Assembly: GCA_963575745.1 (NCBI GenBank)
Contig: CAUYUJ010012758.1
Span: 193,501-257,500 of the forward strand
DNA length: 64,000 bases
From: Prorocentrum cordatum
Lineage: Eukaryota; Sar; Dinophyceae; Prorocentrales; Prorocentraceae
Direction: 5' to 3'
Notes under the pieces: model-generated
What the model was told of the DNA's origin: nothing
What the model saw: the letters and a program-made list of their open reading frames with translations, nothing else
The model's database searches: none
In this document: positions 18,052-26,876 of the stretch, in pieces
Position numbering within the stretch: position 1 is the first letter of the stretch
Layout: every line of letters begins with the position of its first letter
Program-made: the position numbers and the translations under genes

Positions 18052-20078
18052 ACGCAACGGTCGGCGCGCCCAAGAAGCGGCGGAAACGGAGCCCCAACCG
18101 GGGCAAGAAGGTGGAGACCAAGGGGCTGGTCAAGCCAGTCGCGCTGCGCAGAGCTCGGGCCGCCATCGCCCTGCCGGACCACCCGACCCTGGGAGGGGAG
18201 GACTACGGCGGGTGGATCGAAGAGCAGAAGCGCGAGGCGCTGATGCTACGGCTGTCCGAGGGGACCCGCGCCGGCTATGAGACCGGCTGGCGGCAGTGGC
18301 AGGGCTTCAGAGCGGCCCAGGGCGAGTCGCCCTGGCTGGAGGGGCGTGATCGCGAGGAGCGCCACGCCAACGAGGAGGCGCTGCTGGGCTTCGTCGTCGC
18401 GCTGGCCAAGTTGCTGAAGCGCACAGAAGACACGATCAAACAGAAGTTGTTCGCCGTGCGCTTCGCCAACCTCGTGGTCGGATATCCAGACCCTCTCCTT
18501 CACCGGGGTCGCCTCTGGCCCACGCTCGCCGGCCTTCGGAGGGGCCAAGGGCCGAGCGGGCGGAAGCGGCCGGTGACACTACGCATGCTCCTGTGGCTCC
18601 AGGGCTTCATGAGGGACCAAGCTGACCTCCCCGAGACGGACACCGCGGTCCTGTGGGCCGCCGTGGTGGTGGCCTTTTTCTTCATGTTGAGGGCGTCGGA
18701 GTATTTGATCCAGCCTGGGAAGACATGGAGCCGTGAGCGCGTCGTGCGCGGCGTGGACATCACGGGCCGCGACGGCAATAACCAGCCCTGCACCTTCAAG
18801 GACGCGGTGGAGGTGGTGCTCCACATCACCTCGTCGAAGACGGACCAGTACAACGTGGGGTGCGTGAGGAGCCAGTACCAGACGGGCACGTCACTGTGCC
18901 CCGTGGCCGCCGTCCGTCAGCTGGAGCAGCACTACCCGCAGAGGCTGCGAGGGAGCGAGGAGGAGCTCCCGCTCTTCCGCTGGGCGAGCGGCGCACCCAT
19001 CCGCCGCGAGGAGGCGCAGCACTACTTGACGATCGCGGGGCTGGCTGCCGGGCTGAGGAAGGAGGAGATCGGCTCACACAGCCTCTGCATCGGAGGCGCA
19101 ACAGCGATGTACCACGCCGTGGACGACCTGCAGCGCGTCAAGCGCTTCGGGCGCTGGGCCTCCGACAGCTTCCACGGGCACCTGTGGGAGAGCCATGAGC
19201 CCATGCGCGGCATCTCGACCGACATGGCGACGGATACGTCCGAGCTCACGGCGCCGCCGGCCCACTCGGCCGAGGGCGAGCGCCGCGCAGGCAAGAGCCC
19301 GACCCCACGGTGGCCCGGGGCGGCGCTGGCCGCGACGACGCTCGCCGCCACGGCTGGCAGCGCAGACGGCTACGTGATCCAGGTCGACCCGGCGGAGAGC
19401 CAGAGCCTGCTGACCCTCGCGCTCCCGGCCGGTTCGGGGGCGTGGGCGACGACAGCGGGGGCGCTGCTGGCAGCGGTGCTGTCAGGCGCCCTTTGGCAGC
19501 ACAGGCAGCAGCGAAGGAGCGGACGGGCGGCCAGTGGGCGCAGCGGCGGCCGCAGAGCCCGCAAGCCCCGGGCAGGCGCGCTGCGCGCAGCGCTGGTGGT
19601 GACGCCACTCGCAACGGCAGCTGGGGAGAGACAGAGCCACGAGATTGCGGCAGTCGACGAAAGGGCCAACGGGGTCACGCTTCGCTGGGGGCCGCAGACG
19701 GGCACGGTGGCGATCGTCTTCCCAGTGGAGACAGCGCTGAAGGTGGTGGCCACGATTTCAGTGCTGCTTGCATGGAGCGTCGGGGTGCTCTGCTGCTGCT
19801 GTGGGATAGCCAAGAAGAACGAGAAGAGGCTGGAGCCAGAAGCACAGCAGGCCACAGTGCAGCCGACGCCCAAGGCGCCCAGGCTCCCCAAGCAGCCGCA
19901 GAAGACGCACTGCGACGCAGGAGTGATGGGCCCGGTGCACTACAACGGCGTGAGGTACGTGCACGAGACCCAAGGCTTCCGCCGGGCCAACGAGGTGACG
20001 CGCGAAGTAGCCCCATCAGGGCACCGCGGGTCGACCGAATGGCCCCGGGGAGGAGAGCAGAGGCCGCGTCGTGACTGA
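18042..20078 (+). CDS. Element 1 ORF7: tyrosine recombinase with C-terminal membrane domain (two catalytic residues altered)
   Basis: Residues ~1-400 form a tyrosine recombinase as used by DIRS-order elements to integrate a circular cDNA. A basic N-terminus with a possible nuclear signal (PKKRRKRSP) is followed by SEGTRAGYETGWRQWQGF (SAM-like DNA-binding part), FFFMLRASEYL (first catalytic Arg), ITSSKTDQYN (Lys), GSHSLCIGGATAMY and FGRWASDSFHGHLWES. The family pattern expects HxxR and a Tyr. Here the second Arg is Cys (TGC at 19086-19088) and the Tyr position is His (CAC at 19179-19181), each one transition from the expected codon. Beyond residue ~410 the frame continues through two hydrophobic segments (WATTAGALLAAVLSGALW; VVATISVLLAWSVGVLCCCC) with a basic stop-transfer. 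This tail is not normal for recombinases. It starts at GTG, so the true start is uncertain. Confidence 0.65.
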   Translation: MDLNATVGAPKKRRKRSPNRGKKVETKGLVKPVALRRARAAIALPDHPTLGGEDYGGWIEEQKREALMLRLSEGTRAGYETGWRQWQGFRAAQGESPWLEGRDREERHANEEALLGFVVALAKLLKRTEDTIKQKLFAVRFANLVVGYPDPLLHRGRLWPTLAGLRRGQGPSGRKRPVTLRMLLWLQGFMRDQADLPETDTAVLWAAVVVAFFFMLRASEYLIQPGKTWSRERVVRGVDITGRDGNNQPCTFKDAVEVVLHITSSKTDQYNVGCVRSQYQTGTSLCPVAAVRQLEQHYPQRLRGSEEELPLFRWASGAPIRREEAQHYLTIAGLAAGLRKEEIGSHSLCIGGATAMYHAVDDLQRVKRFGRWASDSFHGHLWESHEPMRGISTDMATDTSELTAPPAHSAEGERRAGKSPTPRWPGAALAATTLAATAGSADGYVIQVDPAESQSLLTLALPAGSGAWATTAGALLAAVLSGALWQHRQQRRSGRAASGRSGGRRARKPRAGALRAALVVTPLATAAGERQSHEIAAVDERANGVTLRWGPQTGTVAIVFPVETALKVVATISVLLAWSVGVLCCCCGIAKKNEKRLEPEAQQATVQPTPKAPRLPKQPQKTHCDAGVMGPVHYNGVRYVHETQGFRRANEVTREVAPSGHRGSTEWPRGGEQRPRRD

Positions 20079-20085
20079 GGTGCGA

Positions 20086-20770
20086 GGCTGCCGCCGGCCA
20101 ACGGCCGGGCGGGCAGCGGAGGTCCGTCGCCAGCAACCGCTGCGCGGGCGGCCACGCGGCGCCGGCTGAGTTCAGCCTGGCGCTCGCGATCACTTTGCGC
20201 TTGCGAGCAGCTGGGCGCGGGCAGCGGCCGCTGGTGCCCGAGGGCAGAGCGCCGCGCCGGCCTGGCACCAGCAGCGCCGTCATGAGGGGACGGCGGTGGC
20301 GGCTACGAGGGGGCGCCGGCGGCTAGCCCAGCGAGGGCGGCCGCACGGGGCGCATGAAGAACCCCGCGGGCGCCGGCGGCGAGCCGCCCCGCGCCTGCGG
20401 ACCACCTTGCTGGGCGGACGTGGCAGCTTGCCGCAGAGGCCCGCCGCCTGCAGCCGCCGCGCGGGCGGCCACGCGGCGCCGGCTGAGTTCAGCCTGGCGC
20501 TCGCGATCAACCTTGCGCTTGCGAGCAGCTGGGCGCGGGCGGCGGCAGCTGGTGCCTGAGGGCAGAGCGCCGCGCCGGCCTGGCTCCGGCAGTGCCGTCA
20601 TGGGGGACGGCGGTGGCGGCTGCGAGAGGCGCCGGCGGCTAGCCCAGCCGGGCTACCGCACTGGGCGCATGAAGAACCCCCGCGGGCGCCGGCGGCGTGC
20701 CGCCCTGCGCCTGCGGACTCACCTCGATGGGCGGAAGCGGCAGCGTGCCGCAGAAGCCGGAATTGTTAGT
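20086..20770 (+). repeat. ~317-bp tandem duplication in the element 1 3' region
   Basis: A block containing GCGGGCGGCCACGCGGCGCC, then GTTCAGCCTGGCGCTCGCGA, occurs at 20144 and again at 20461. Homology runs through GGGCGCATGAAGAACCC (about 20350 and 20667). This gives about two copies in non-coding sequence between the recombinase stop and B1. Confidence 0.75.
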
Positions 20771-20847
20771 TCGACGCCGCGAAGTTCGGCGGTTGCGTGA
20801 CCCACTACAGCCAGTTCGGCGCGGTGGAATACCCACAGGAGGAGGTG

Positions 20848-21033
20848 GGCGGCGTGGCCCGCGACGCGCGGCCTAAGACCGGCGCCGGCGCGTGATGCGC
20901 CGGGCGCCAGCGGAGCAAGCAGCATTGCTCCTTGGCATCATCGTCTGAGGCCGCTCCTCCCTTTGTGCTCCTCTCTTGAGCCGACACTAGGCTCAAGACG
21001 TTTTTAGTTCCCAGTGCTGCTTGAGGGGATATC
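20848..21033 (+). repeat. Element 1 split repeat B1 (186 bp)
   Basis: It begins GGCGGCGTGGCCCGCGACGC and ends GGGGATATC directly against A2. It differs from B2 mainly by lacking an 11-bp segment (AAAGGTCATCG-type) and by one or two substitutions. Confidence 0.9.
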
Positions 21034-21191
21034 TAGGATGTTTGGTAAAACTGATGGATCTCCCCGTTTCCAGGACTGGCGCGGGCTTTCTCCCTTGGTC
21101 CCCTCGCTCCTGCCCTTGCCTCTTGCTTGCCCTCTCTCCCCTTCCTTTCCCACCGCCGTTCGGCGGCTCAAGCCTTTTGAGGCCAAGCTGG
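21034..21191 (+). repeat. Element 1 split repeat A2 (158 bp)
   Basis: Copy of A1. It immediately follows B1, so the B1/A2 boundary (GATATC|TAGGATG) records the circle junction expected for PAT/Ngaro-type elements. Confidence 0.9.
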
Positions 21192-21276
21192 CCCACCCTT
21201 GAGGCCCCGTTGGGGGCCTCATTACCCGCCCTGTTCTGGACTTTTCGCGGCCGCCAAGGCGCTACAGTGCCTTGGC

Positions 21277-21473
21277 GGCGGCGTGGCCCGCGACGCGTGG
21301 CCTAAGACCGGCGCCGGCGCGTGATGCGCCGGGCGCCAGCGGAGCAAGCAGCATTGCTCCTTGGCAAAAGGTCATCGTCATCGTCTGAGGCCGCTCCTCC
21401 CTTTGTGCTCCTCTCTTGAGCCGACACTAGGCTCAAGACGTTTTTAGTTCCCAGTGCTGCTTGAGGGGATATC
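21277..21473 (+). repeat. Element 1 split repeat B2 (197 bp)
   Basis: Copy of B1, ending GGGGATATC. It is separated from A2 by about 85 bp of unique sequence containing a CGCCAAGGCGC...GCCTTGGCGGCG hairpin. The outer flank GCTTGCGG marks the right end of the element. Confidence 0.9.
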
Positions 21474-22574
21474 GCTTGCGGCCTATCGGTTTCGGGTTCG
21501 ACTTTCGGTCGTGTTTTCGCCGTAGACGGCCTTGGCCTTGGGGGATACCCACTAGTTACGTACGCACCGATATCGGCCAGGATAGGTGCACAATATTGTA
21601 TACGCCGTCCTGGCCAGGCCAGGATGGAGGACGCACCGATTTTGAGCCCAGGGTGGGTTTAGCTAGAAGCGGTGTTCGTGAACGCAGGGTTTCCTCCTGG
21701 AGTCGCGGCAGGGGGCGGTTGTCGGAGAGGGGGTTGAGTTTTACCCTCGAGGGTCGGGTGAGCGGTTGTTGGCCCTTTCTGGTGCTTCCAGGATCTCCAG
21801 GCACTTCCAGGGTTCAGGATCCGGAGAGGAATTGGCATGTACGGTAGGTTTGCTCGGCGTTGACGCGGCGGCGACCCCAGCGCGGAGTTCAAGGTCAAAC
21901 GTCGCAGGTGGCCCAGAATAGGGCGATGTCGAGCGATCTGCGCTATCGAAAAGCCGCGATCGTTCAAGGTTAAATTATCCGCGCGGCGTCAGAAACCAAC
22001 ACCCGCGACATCGCGACGCAAACCAGCCGTACGAGTGGAGTTGGGGAGCAGCAGGCAGACGAGGAGGAGTGTGAGCCAAAGTGCTACCCTTCGCCTCCTC
22101 GGTATCTGCCAGGCGGTGCCTCCTGCGGTCGATTGACCACTCTCCCTCGTCCCTGACCCACTTCCTCCACCGGTCCCCACTCTCATCCTCATCCTCCTCT
22201 TGCTCCTCCTCCTCCTGCCCCTCCTGTCCCCCTCCTCCCGAGACCCACGTGGACAAGACAGTGATCACAGTCTCTGCTGCGCCGCCTCTCGAATTGCGTT
22301 TGCCGCCCGACTTGTTGTACACAACGGCCTGTATTGCGCACTGGGTCCTGGCGCCAGAGATGCTGGCCGCACAGGATACAAAAAAAGAAGGTGCACGTCG
22401 AAGACGTCCGATGCCGTATTTTCTGATGCGGGGTCCCCAGAGATCTTGGTTCTTTCAGGGGAGTTGCAGTTTCGCCCTGCATCGGTGTTTGGTAATTTCC
22501 AGGAGTCCAAGTGCATGTGTTGCTTCTACTCAGAACGTTGGAGGTTGGGGTTCCCGACCGAGTCGGTGCGCTCG
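21474..22574. other. Spacer; one possible minus-strand exon
   Basis: Most of this stretch is unremarkable. On the minus strand about 22235-22322 reads MYNKSGGKRNSRGGAAETVI and continues TVLSTWV before entering GAG-rich low-complexity sequence. That could be a short first exon, but nothing corroborates it. A GACGTCCGATGCC word at ~22402 may be a relic of the CCCAGACATC-type TIR elements. Confidence 0.3.
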
Positions 22575-22735
22575 AAGAAAACGTGCACAAACATAATTTC
22601 TCGGAGGTCCGCGCGGATTTCGCGGATCGGTGTAAGGCCCCCTTGGCGGCGCCGCCCTTGGCGCGCGGGGCCCAGGGCAGATCCAAGAAATCCGCGCGGA
22701 GCTCCGAAAGCTTATGTTTGTGTCGTGTGTCCCCC
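22575..22735. mobile_element. Foldback MITE-like element, copy 2
   Basis: Left GTGCACAAACATAATTT and GGTCCGCGCGGATTTC face right AAATCCGCGCGGAGCTCC and TTATGTTTGTGTCGTG as inverted repeats around a GGCGCC-rich centre. It is homologous to the element at 4700-4900. Confidence 0.6.
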
Positions 22736-22739
22736 TACT

Positions 22740-23608
22740 CTGCGGAGGGGGCCCCGCTGTGCAACACCCCTCGAAATGTGGTCCAGGACACGGGCGGGAG
22801 AACGGAAGAAGACGGCGCAAGACGGCCACATCTTGCAGTTGCGGCTAGACGACCCAAAATATCTTCCAGCCGGCCCAAGAGGCCCCTTAGACGCCATGAG
22901 AGAGCTCCAAGAGGACATCCAGGAGGTCAGAATCGTTGATTGTCATTGGGCTGTTCAATGACTATAGCGTTCTCGTTTGTTCGGGTATCTTACGCTCCAA
23001 GACGGGCCCGTAGGTCTCCAGGATCGCCCAAAGATGGCCCAGGAGGTCGCCAAGAGGCCCGCGAGGCGGTCCAAGAAGGCCCCACGACACCCGAAAAAAC
23101 CGCCGAGACGGCGCCAAGACGGCCCCAGAGACCTCCAAGACGGCCTTCACACCCAAAGACAGACTCATGATTGCACAGGGGAGGCCCAAGTCGGCCTCCG
23201 AAGGCCGAGAGGCACCCAGGAGTCACCAAGAGAGCCCCAAGAGGCCCGGGAGGACCCCCAGGAGGCCAAAATCATTGTTGGTCTGTTAATTGTTTCTCGG
23301 TGATTTCAGCATTCTCGCCTTTTCGGGCTTCCGACGCTCCAAGGCGGACCCATGGACCCCTAAGGTAGCGCCCCAAGACGGCCCGCGAGACCCCCAAGAT
23401 GGCCCCAAGACGGCCCCAGAACTCTCCAGGACGGCCCTCAAGCAAGCCCAAAGACCGCCTCCGAAGGCGAAGAGGGCCCATAGAGGCCCGCAGGAGGCCC
23501 CTAAGAGGTCCCGAATAGGCCAGAGGAGAACCCCAAGAGGCACCAGGAGGCCCCCCAGAAGGCTCCCATGAAGCCCCCAGGAAGCCTCAAGAGGCCTCCT
23601 CCTCCTGT
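22740..23608. repeat. CCAAGANGGCCC ladder array
   Basis: From about 22850 the sequence is a degenerate ladder of CCAAGACGGCCCC / CCAAGAGGCCCC words every 12-20 bp. The same ladder appears at 62400-62780, and in reverse complement at 61200-61830 and 63410-64000. Both strands give long artefactual frames. The last bases are a CCT run against which element 2 begins. Confidence 0.6.
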
Positions 23609-23726
23609 CCACTACTTCGTTGTATATTGCCAGACGTCACAGCAGGAGAGGCCGCATGTCAGGGCCATGGATCTGTGCGGCATTCCTTTGCCATTCCATG
23701 GCCATTTGAGGTCCCTTTGTTGCGCT
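23609..23726 (+). repeat. Element 2 split repeat A1 (118 bp)
   Basis: It begins CCACTACTTCGTTGTA and ends CTTTGTTGCGCT. It matches A2 over 118 bp with two substitutions. The left flank is CCTCCTCCTGT. Confidence 0.9.
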
Positions 23727-23742
23727 GAGACCTTGCCGGGGG

Positions 23743-24153
23743 ATGGAGGCCGGGCTGGTGAGGCTGCTCCACGACGTGGGGCAGGCGCTGACCACCGCCT
23801 TCGTCGTCCGGGCCTCGGTGGCCGACTGCCCGGACTGCTGGTGCAGTCCGGCCCTGCACTGCCCAGCGCTGCAGTGCACGTGCCCCAGCGGCGAGGGCAC
23901 TTTGGCGGCCGCCGCCACCCCGGGGTGCCCCGGGTCGCAGCTGGCCTGGGTGGCTGGCCTCTCGCTCCTCCTGGGCGCCGTGCTCGGGGCCGCGGCCGTC
24001 TCGTGGGCCTGGCGGCCTCGCCCGAGGGCGCTTGCAGCGCCCGCCGCGGCGTCCGTGGAGGCGGACAGCGCGCCTGCGGGCGACGACCTCGTGCACCTCG
24101 CGCTGGAGCAGGCGAAGGCCTTCCGCAGGACGCCGGTTGCCGCCGCTTGTTGA
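23743..24153 (+). CDS. Element 2 ORF1: small Cys-rich single-pass membrane protein
   Basis: A 136-codon ORF starts at an ATG 17 bp after A1. Residues ~28-52 hold seven Cys (SVADCPDCWCSPALHC, then CTCPSGEG), followed by a hydrophobic segment AWVAGLSLLLGAVLGAAAV and an Arg-rich stop. The stop codon lies two bases before the next ATG (24156), so the two ORFs form a tight pair. The topology recalls the membrane ORFs at the 5' end of element 1, although the sequences are not alike. Function unknown. Confidence 0.5.
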   Translation: MEAGLVRLLHDVGQALTTAFVVRASVADCPDCWCSPALHCPALQCTCPSGEGTLAAAATPGCPGSQLAWVAGLSLLLGAVLGAAAVSWAWRPRPRALAAPAAASVEADSAPAGDDLVHLALEQAKAFRRTPVAAAC

Positions 24154-24155
24154 AG

Positions 24156-24911
24156 ATGGCGGCTGGGCCGCTGGCGGGAGGTTTCCACCTGACCAGGTAT
24201 CGAGTGGGAGGCCCCGCCCTGTACCATGAGCGATTGGACATTTTCCGCTCAGGGTACGTGATGACCCCGGATTTCGACGACTACGGGGAGACCACGAACC
24301 CCGACGCGGACGTGATGGAGATCCACTTCGTACACGGGCAGGGCGGCAGGGCGGGGGGCGTCCAGGAGAACCGAGTCTACAGGTTTCGGCGCCTCCCCAC
24401 GGCGGCCGAGGTCTGGGGCGCCCTCCGCCGCGGCGCAGCGCTGGGGCACGGGCCGTTGCCTGACGGGCCCTTCCTCCTCACGCTGTCCGCGGTCAACTGT
24501 GCCGGCGCGCCGGCGGGCAGCATGCCGCTGGCGGACCCGACGATCGTGGTCCCCCCCCTGGTCGACGTGGCCGGGGCCCACCCCGCGGCAGCGGACCCAG
24601 GCGCGCTGGCGCTTCCTGGGGCGGCCCCGCCAGCCCCGCCGGCGGCCGCGGCCGCGCCGGCGCCGGCAGCCGCGGCCCCAGCCGCCGTGGCCCCCGCCCC
24701 CGGGGCGGCCGCTGCTCCAGCGGGTCGGGCGCCCGCGGTGCCAGACACAGCGGCGGCCGCGCCGCTGCCGAGCGGGGAGCCCGCGCCAGGCTGGCACTGG
24801 GTGGCTGCCGAGGACGTCGACGGCGCCGTGGCGTTCGGCACGAAGGTGGCCGTCGGAGTGCCGGGCGGAGCGACCCTCGTGGGCCGTGCGGGGCCAGCGC
24901 GGTGCTGCTGA
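24156..24911 (+). CDS. Element 2 ORF2: N-terminal part of gag-like protein, Ala/Pro-rich
   Basis: The 251-codon ORF starts at an ATG just after ORF1's stop. The N-terminal ~115 residues look folded (GGFHLTRYRVGGPALYHERL; VYRFRRLPTAAEVWGAL). A ~90-residue Ala-Pro low-complexity linker follows, then GWHWVAAEDVDGAVAFGTKV. The frame ends GPARCC and stop at 24911 while the -1 frame continues with VLLRDSEIPWFTQEYRG, so this ORF and the next were probably one protein, broken or frameshifted around 24893-24903. Confidence 0.5.
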   Translation: MAAGPLAGGFHLTRYRVGGPALYHERLDIFRSGYVMTPDFDDYGETTNPDADVMEIHFVHGQGGRAGGVQENRVYRFRRLPTAAEVWGALRRGAALGHGPLPDGPFLLTLSAVNCAGAPAGSMPLADPTIVVPPLVDVAGAHPAAADPGALALPGAAPPAPPAAAAAPAPAAAAPAAVAPAPGAAAAPAGRAPAVPDTAAAAPLPSGEPAPGWHWVAAEDVDGAVAFGTKVAVGVPGGATLVGRAGPARCC

Positions 24912-25540
24912 GAGACAGCGAGATCCCGTGGTTCACTCAGGAGTACCGCGGGAGCGACGCTCGCACACTCGAGATCCCGCCGGGAGCTGGGCAGCCAGGC
25001 GGCAACGCTCGGGAGTGGCGCGAGGTGGTGCTGCTGTGTCGCGAGGAGCCCGTGCCGGGGTTTGCTGTGGCCCCTCCGAGGACGGCGCAGTGGTGTGCCA
25101 AGTACCAGGTGAAGGAAGGGGGCCCCGTCCTCCATCATGAGATGTGGAAGTCGAAGCGGAAGCTGAACCCAACCGACTTCGGGGTGGACATGCACGAGAC
25201 GCTCTCGAAAATGATCGAGGCCATGGGCACCGCCGACCACCTGGACGTCTACAACTTGGCGAGCGCGGAGCTCGGCTACCGTAAGCTCCAGCTCATTGAG
25301 CACTACTGGGACGACAGGAGCGCAGAGCAGCAGCAGCAGCACAACATGCGGATGCCCTTGGAGGAGGCATTCGCATTCATGGGAGGCTCGAGGTCTCCCT
25401 CGATGGTGCGCCCGGAGCTGCTCGACTCGGTGTCGAAGGAGCTGGAGCGGATCCACAGCATCAAGAAGAACGCGAGGAAGCTGAGGGAGGAGCAGAAGGC
25501 CAACAAGGGCGGCCGGGACGCTCCTCCCCCCAAGTCATGA
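24902..25540 (+). CDS. Element 2 gag-like core
   Basis: The segment reads EIPWFTQEYRGSDARTLEIP, then REWREVVLLCREEPVPGF and TAQWCAKYQV, followed by a helical part with DMHETLSKMIEAMGTADHLD, VYNLASAELGYRKLQLIEHY and a basic coiled-coil tail. The HHEMWK...HE...LDVYNLASAEL...QLIE pattern matches the gag-like domain I know from dinoflagellate retroelements. There is no ATG at the start, so it is best read as the continuation of ORF2. The stop TGA overlaps the ATG of the RT ORF as ATGA (25537-25540). Confidence 0.6.
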   Translation: MLLRDSEIPWFTQEYRGSDARTLEIPPGAGQPGGNAREWREVVLLCREEPVPGFAVAPPRTAQWCAKYQVKEGGPVLHHEMWKSKRKLNPTDFGVDMHETLSKMIEAMGTADHLDVYNLASAELGYRKLQLIEHYWDDRSAEQQQQHNMRMPLEEAFAFMGGSRSPSMVRPELLDSVSKELERIHSIKKNARKLREEQKANKGGRDAPPPKS

Positions 25541-26876
25541 TGCTGGGACCGCCCCCGGGACTGCCTCGGCCCGGGGGTGATGCAGAAGAGGTGGGGGGCA
25601 GAGGTGACGACCACATGCAGCGGTCGCTCCTGCCCTTGCCAGTCCCTGACTGGTGTCTCGCGGCGGCTGCCGCCGGCGGCGGCGGCGGCCGCGCAGCGCG
25701 GCGTCGCCGCGCCAACAGGACGCTGCAGGGCGAGCTCGTGACTGAGCTAGTGGTGGCGCTCAACCAGCTGGACGCCGGCTCGGATGACCCGCCGCGCCGC
25801 GCAGGCCAGGAGCCCAACAGGATGCAGCAACTTTGCTTGGAGCATCTCGCCGAAAGCTGTGCGGCGATGGGCTCCATTCCTCCAGATTTGTCGACCGAGG
25901 TGGCCCTCCAGGAGCTCCAGGTTGGCGCCGGCTACTCCGACGGCGAGCCCGTCACGGTGGCCCCCTTCGCGCACGACCTCGCGTCTCTGCCAGCTGTGGG
26001 CGGCACGCCTGTGCCCCTGAGCCAGTTGCTGGGAGACGACGGTCCAGATATCGTGCGAAGGTTCATCACTTCGAAGGTTTTGCCAATTCAAAGCGCCGAG
26101 ATTTTTAAGAAGGAGGCTGGTTTCGCACGCCCTTACCTGGACCCGGTGCTGCGGCAGCCCGCGGCCTACCTGGCCTTCGTCGAGAGGGTGAGGGACGGTG
26201 GCATGCTGGAGCTCAGGATTGATGAGGGGGATTTTGAGGAAGTCGGTCTATTCACCGTTTGGAAGAAGGATGGTCGCCAGCGCCTGGTGATCGATTGCAG
26301 GGGCAGCAACTTCAGGTTCGGGGAGCCCGACAAGACCAGCTCGGCGTCCGGGGGCAGCTTCAGCTCCATCGAGCTGGCGCCGGGCGAGGTGCTGTGGACG
26401 GCGGGCGTCGACATAGCGGACGCTTTTTACAACATGGGCCTGCCGCCAGAGCTCCGGCACCTCTTCGCGCTCCCGCGGCTTCGGGCAGCGCAACTTGGAG
26501 TGCGAGAGCTGGGCGGGCGTCCAGTTCCTGGTCGTGCTTGGGTGCGCCCGTGCTTGGCCGTCCTGCCTATGGGCTGGACGCATGCGCTGGACTTCTGTCA
26601 GAGAGTGCACAGAAATATCTTGCTCCAGAAGGGGGGGTTGAGAGCGTTCCCGAAGTGGTCGATGGTATGCCGACGCCTCCCATCCAGGACGGGGCCTACC
26701 CAGCCTATGTTGACAATTTCATTTCCTTTGGAGTAAATCCTGGCAGGCCTGCGGCCCTCCTGAGGTCGGCCCAAGAGGCCTTGAGCGGCGCGGGGCTCCC
26801 TCTGCACGATCCTGATCTCCCCGCCTCGGTGTCTGAGCAGCTGGGTGGGTCTTCGACGGGGAGCGTGGAGCTGTGA
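25537..26876 (+). pseudogene. Element 2 reverse transcriptase, frame broken at a G run
   Basis: The ORF begins at ATG 25537, overlapping the gag stop by four bases, a layout suited to termination-reinitiation. RT motifs are KKDGRQRLVIDCRGSN (finger/palm), TAGVDIADAFYNM (motif A with Asp), LPMGWTHALDFCQ (motif B-like) and, after a shift to the -1 frame at seven G (26631-26637), AYPAYVDNFISFG (motif C). The usual second Asp of motif C is Asn here. The first frame otherwise stops at 26736, and the second stops at 26876 just after VSEQLGG. A one-base deletion at each G-rich site would explain both, giving a decayed gene; programmed shifting or assembly error are alternatives. Confidence 0.65.

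Larger units (their letters stand above)
5372..21473 (+). mobile_element. Element 1: 16.1-kb Ngaro/PAT-type tyrosine-recombinase retrotransposon
   Basis: The element has split direct repeats in the order A1 (5372-5529), ORFs, B1 (20848-21033), A2 (21034-21191), B2 (21277-21473). This is the arrangement known for PAT and Ngaro elements of the DIRS order, where B1-A2 preserves the junction of a circular intermediate. The interior encodes gag-like, RT-RNase H and tyrosine-recombinase proteins in the same orientation, and no integrase or aspartic protease was recognised. Unusual additions are two methyltransferase-like regions, a signal-peptide ORF and membrane segments fused to the recombinase. 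At 16.1 kb it is far larger than typical DIRS-order elements (roughly 4-7 kb). No target duplication is evident, as expected for recombinase-mediated insertion. Confidence 0.85.

Noticed and set aside
17650-18060. GTG start codons as evidence of separate genes
   Set aside because: Non-ATG starts are not expected in this nuclear genome; the overlaps more likely reflect frame breaks or a linker.
5372-21473. Calling element 1 an LTR retrotransposon
   Set aside because: Terminal repeats are split and non-adjacent (A1...B1-A2-B2), and a tyrosine recombinase rather than a DDE integrase is encoded.
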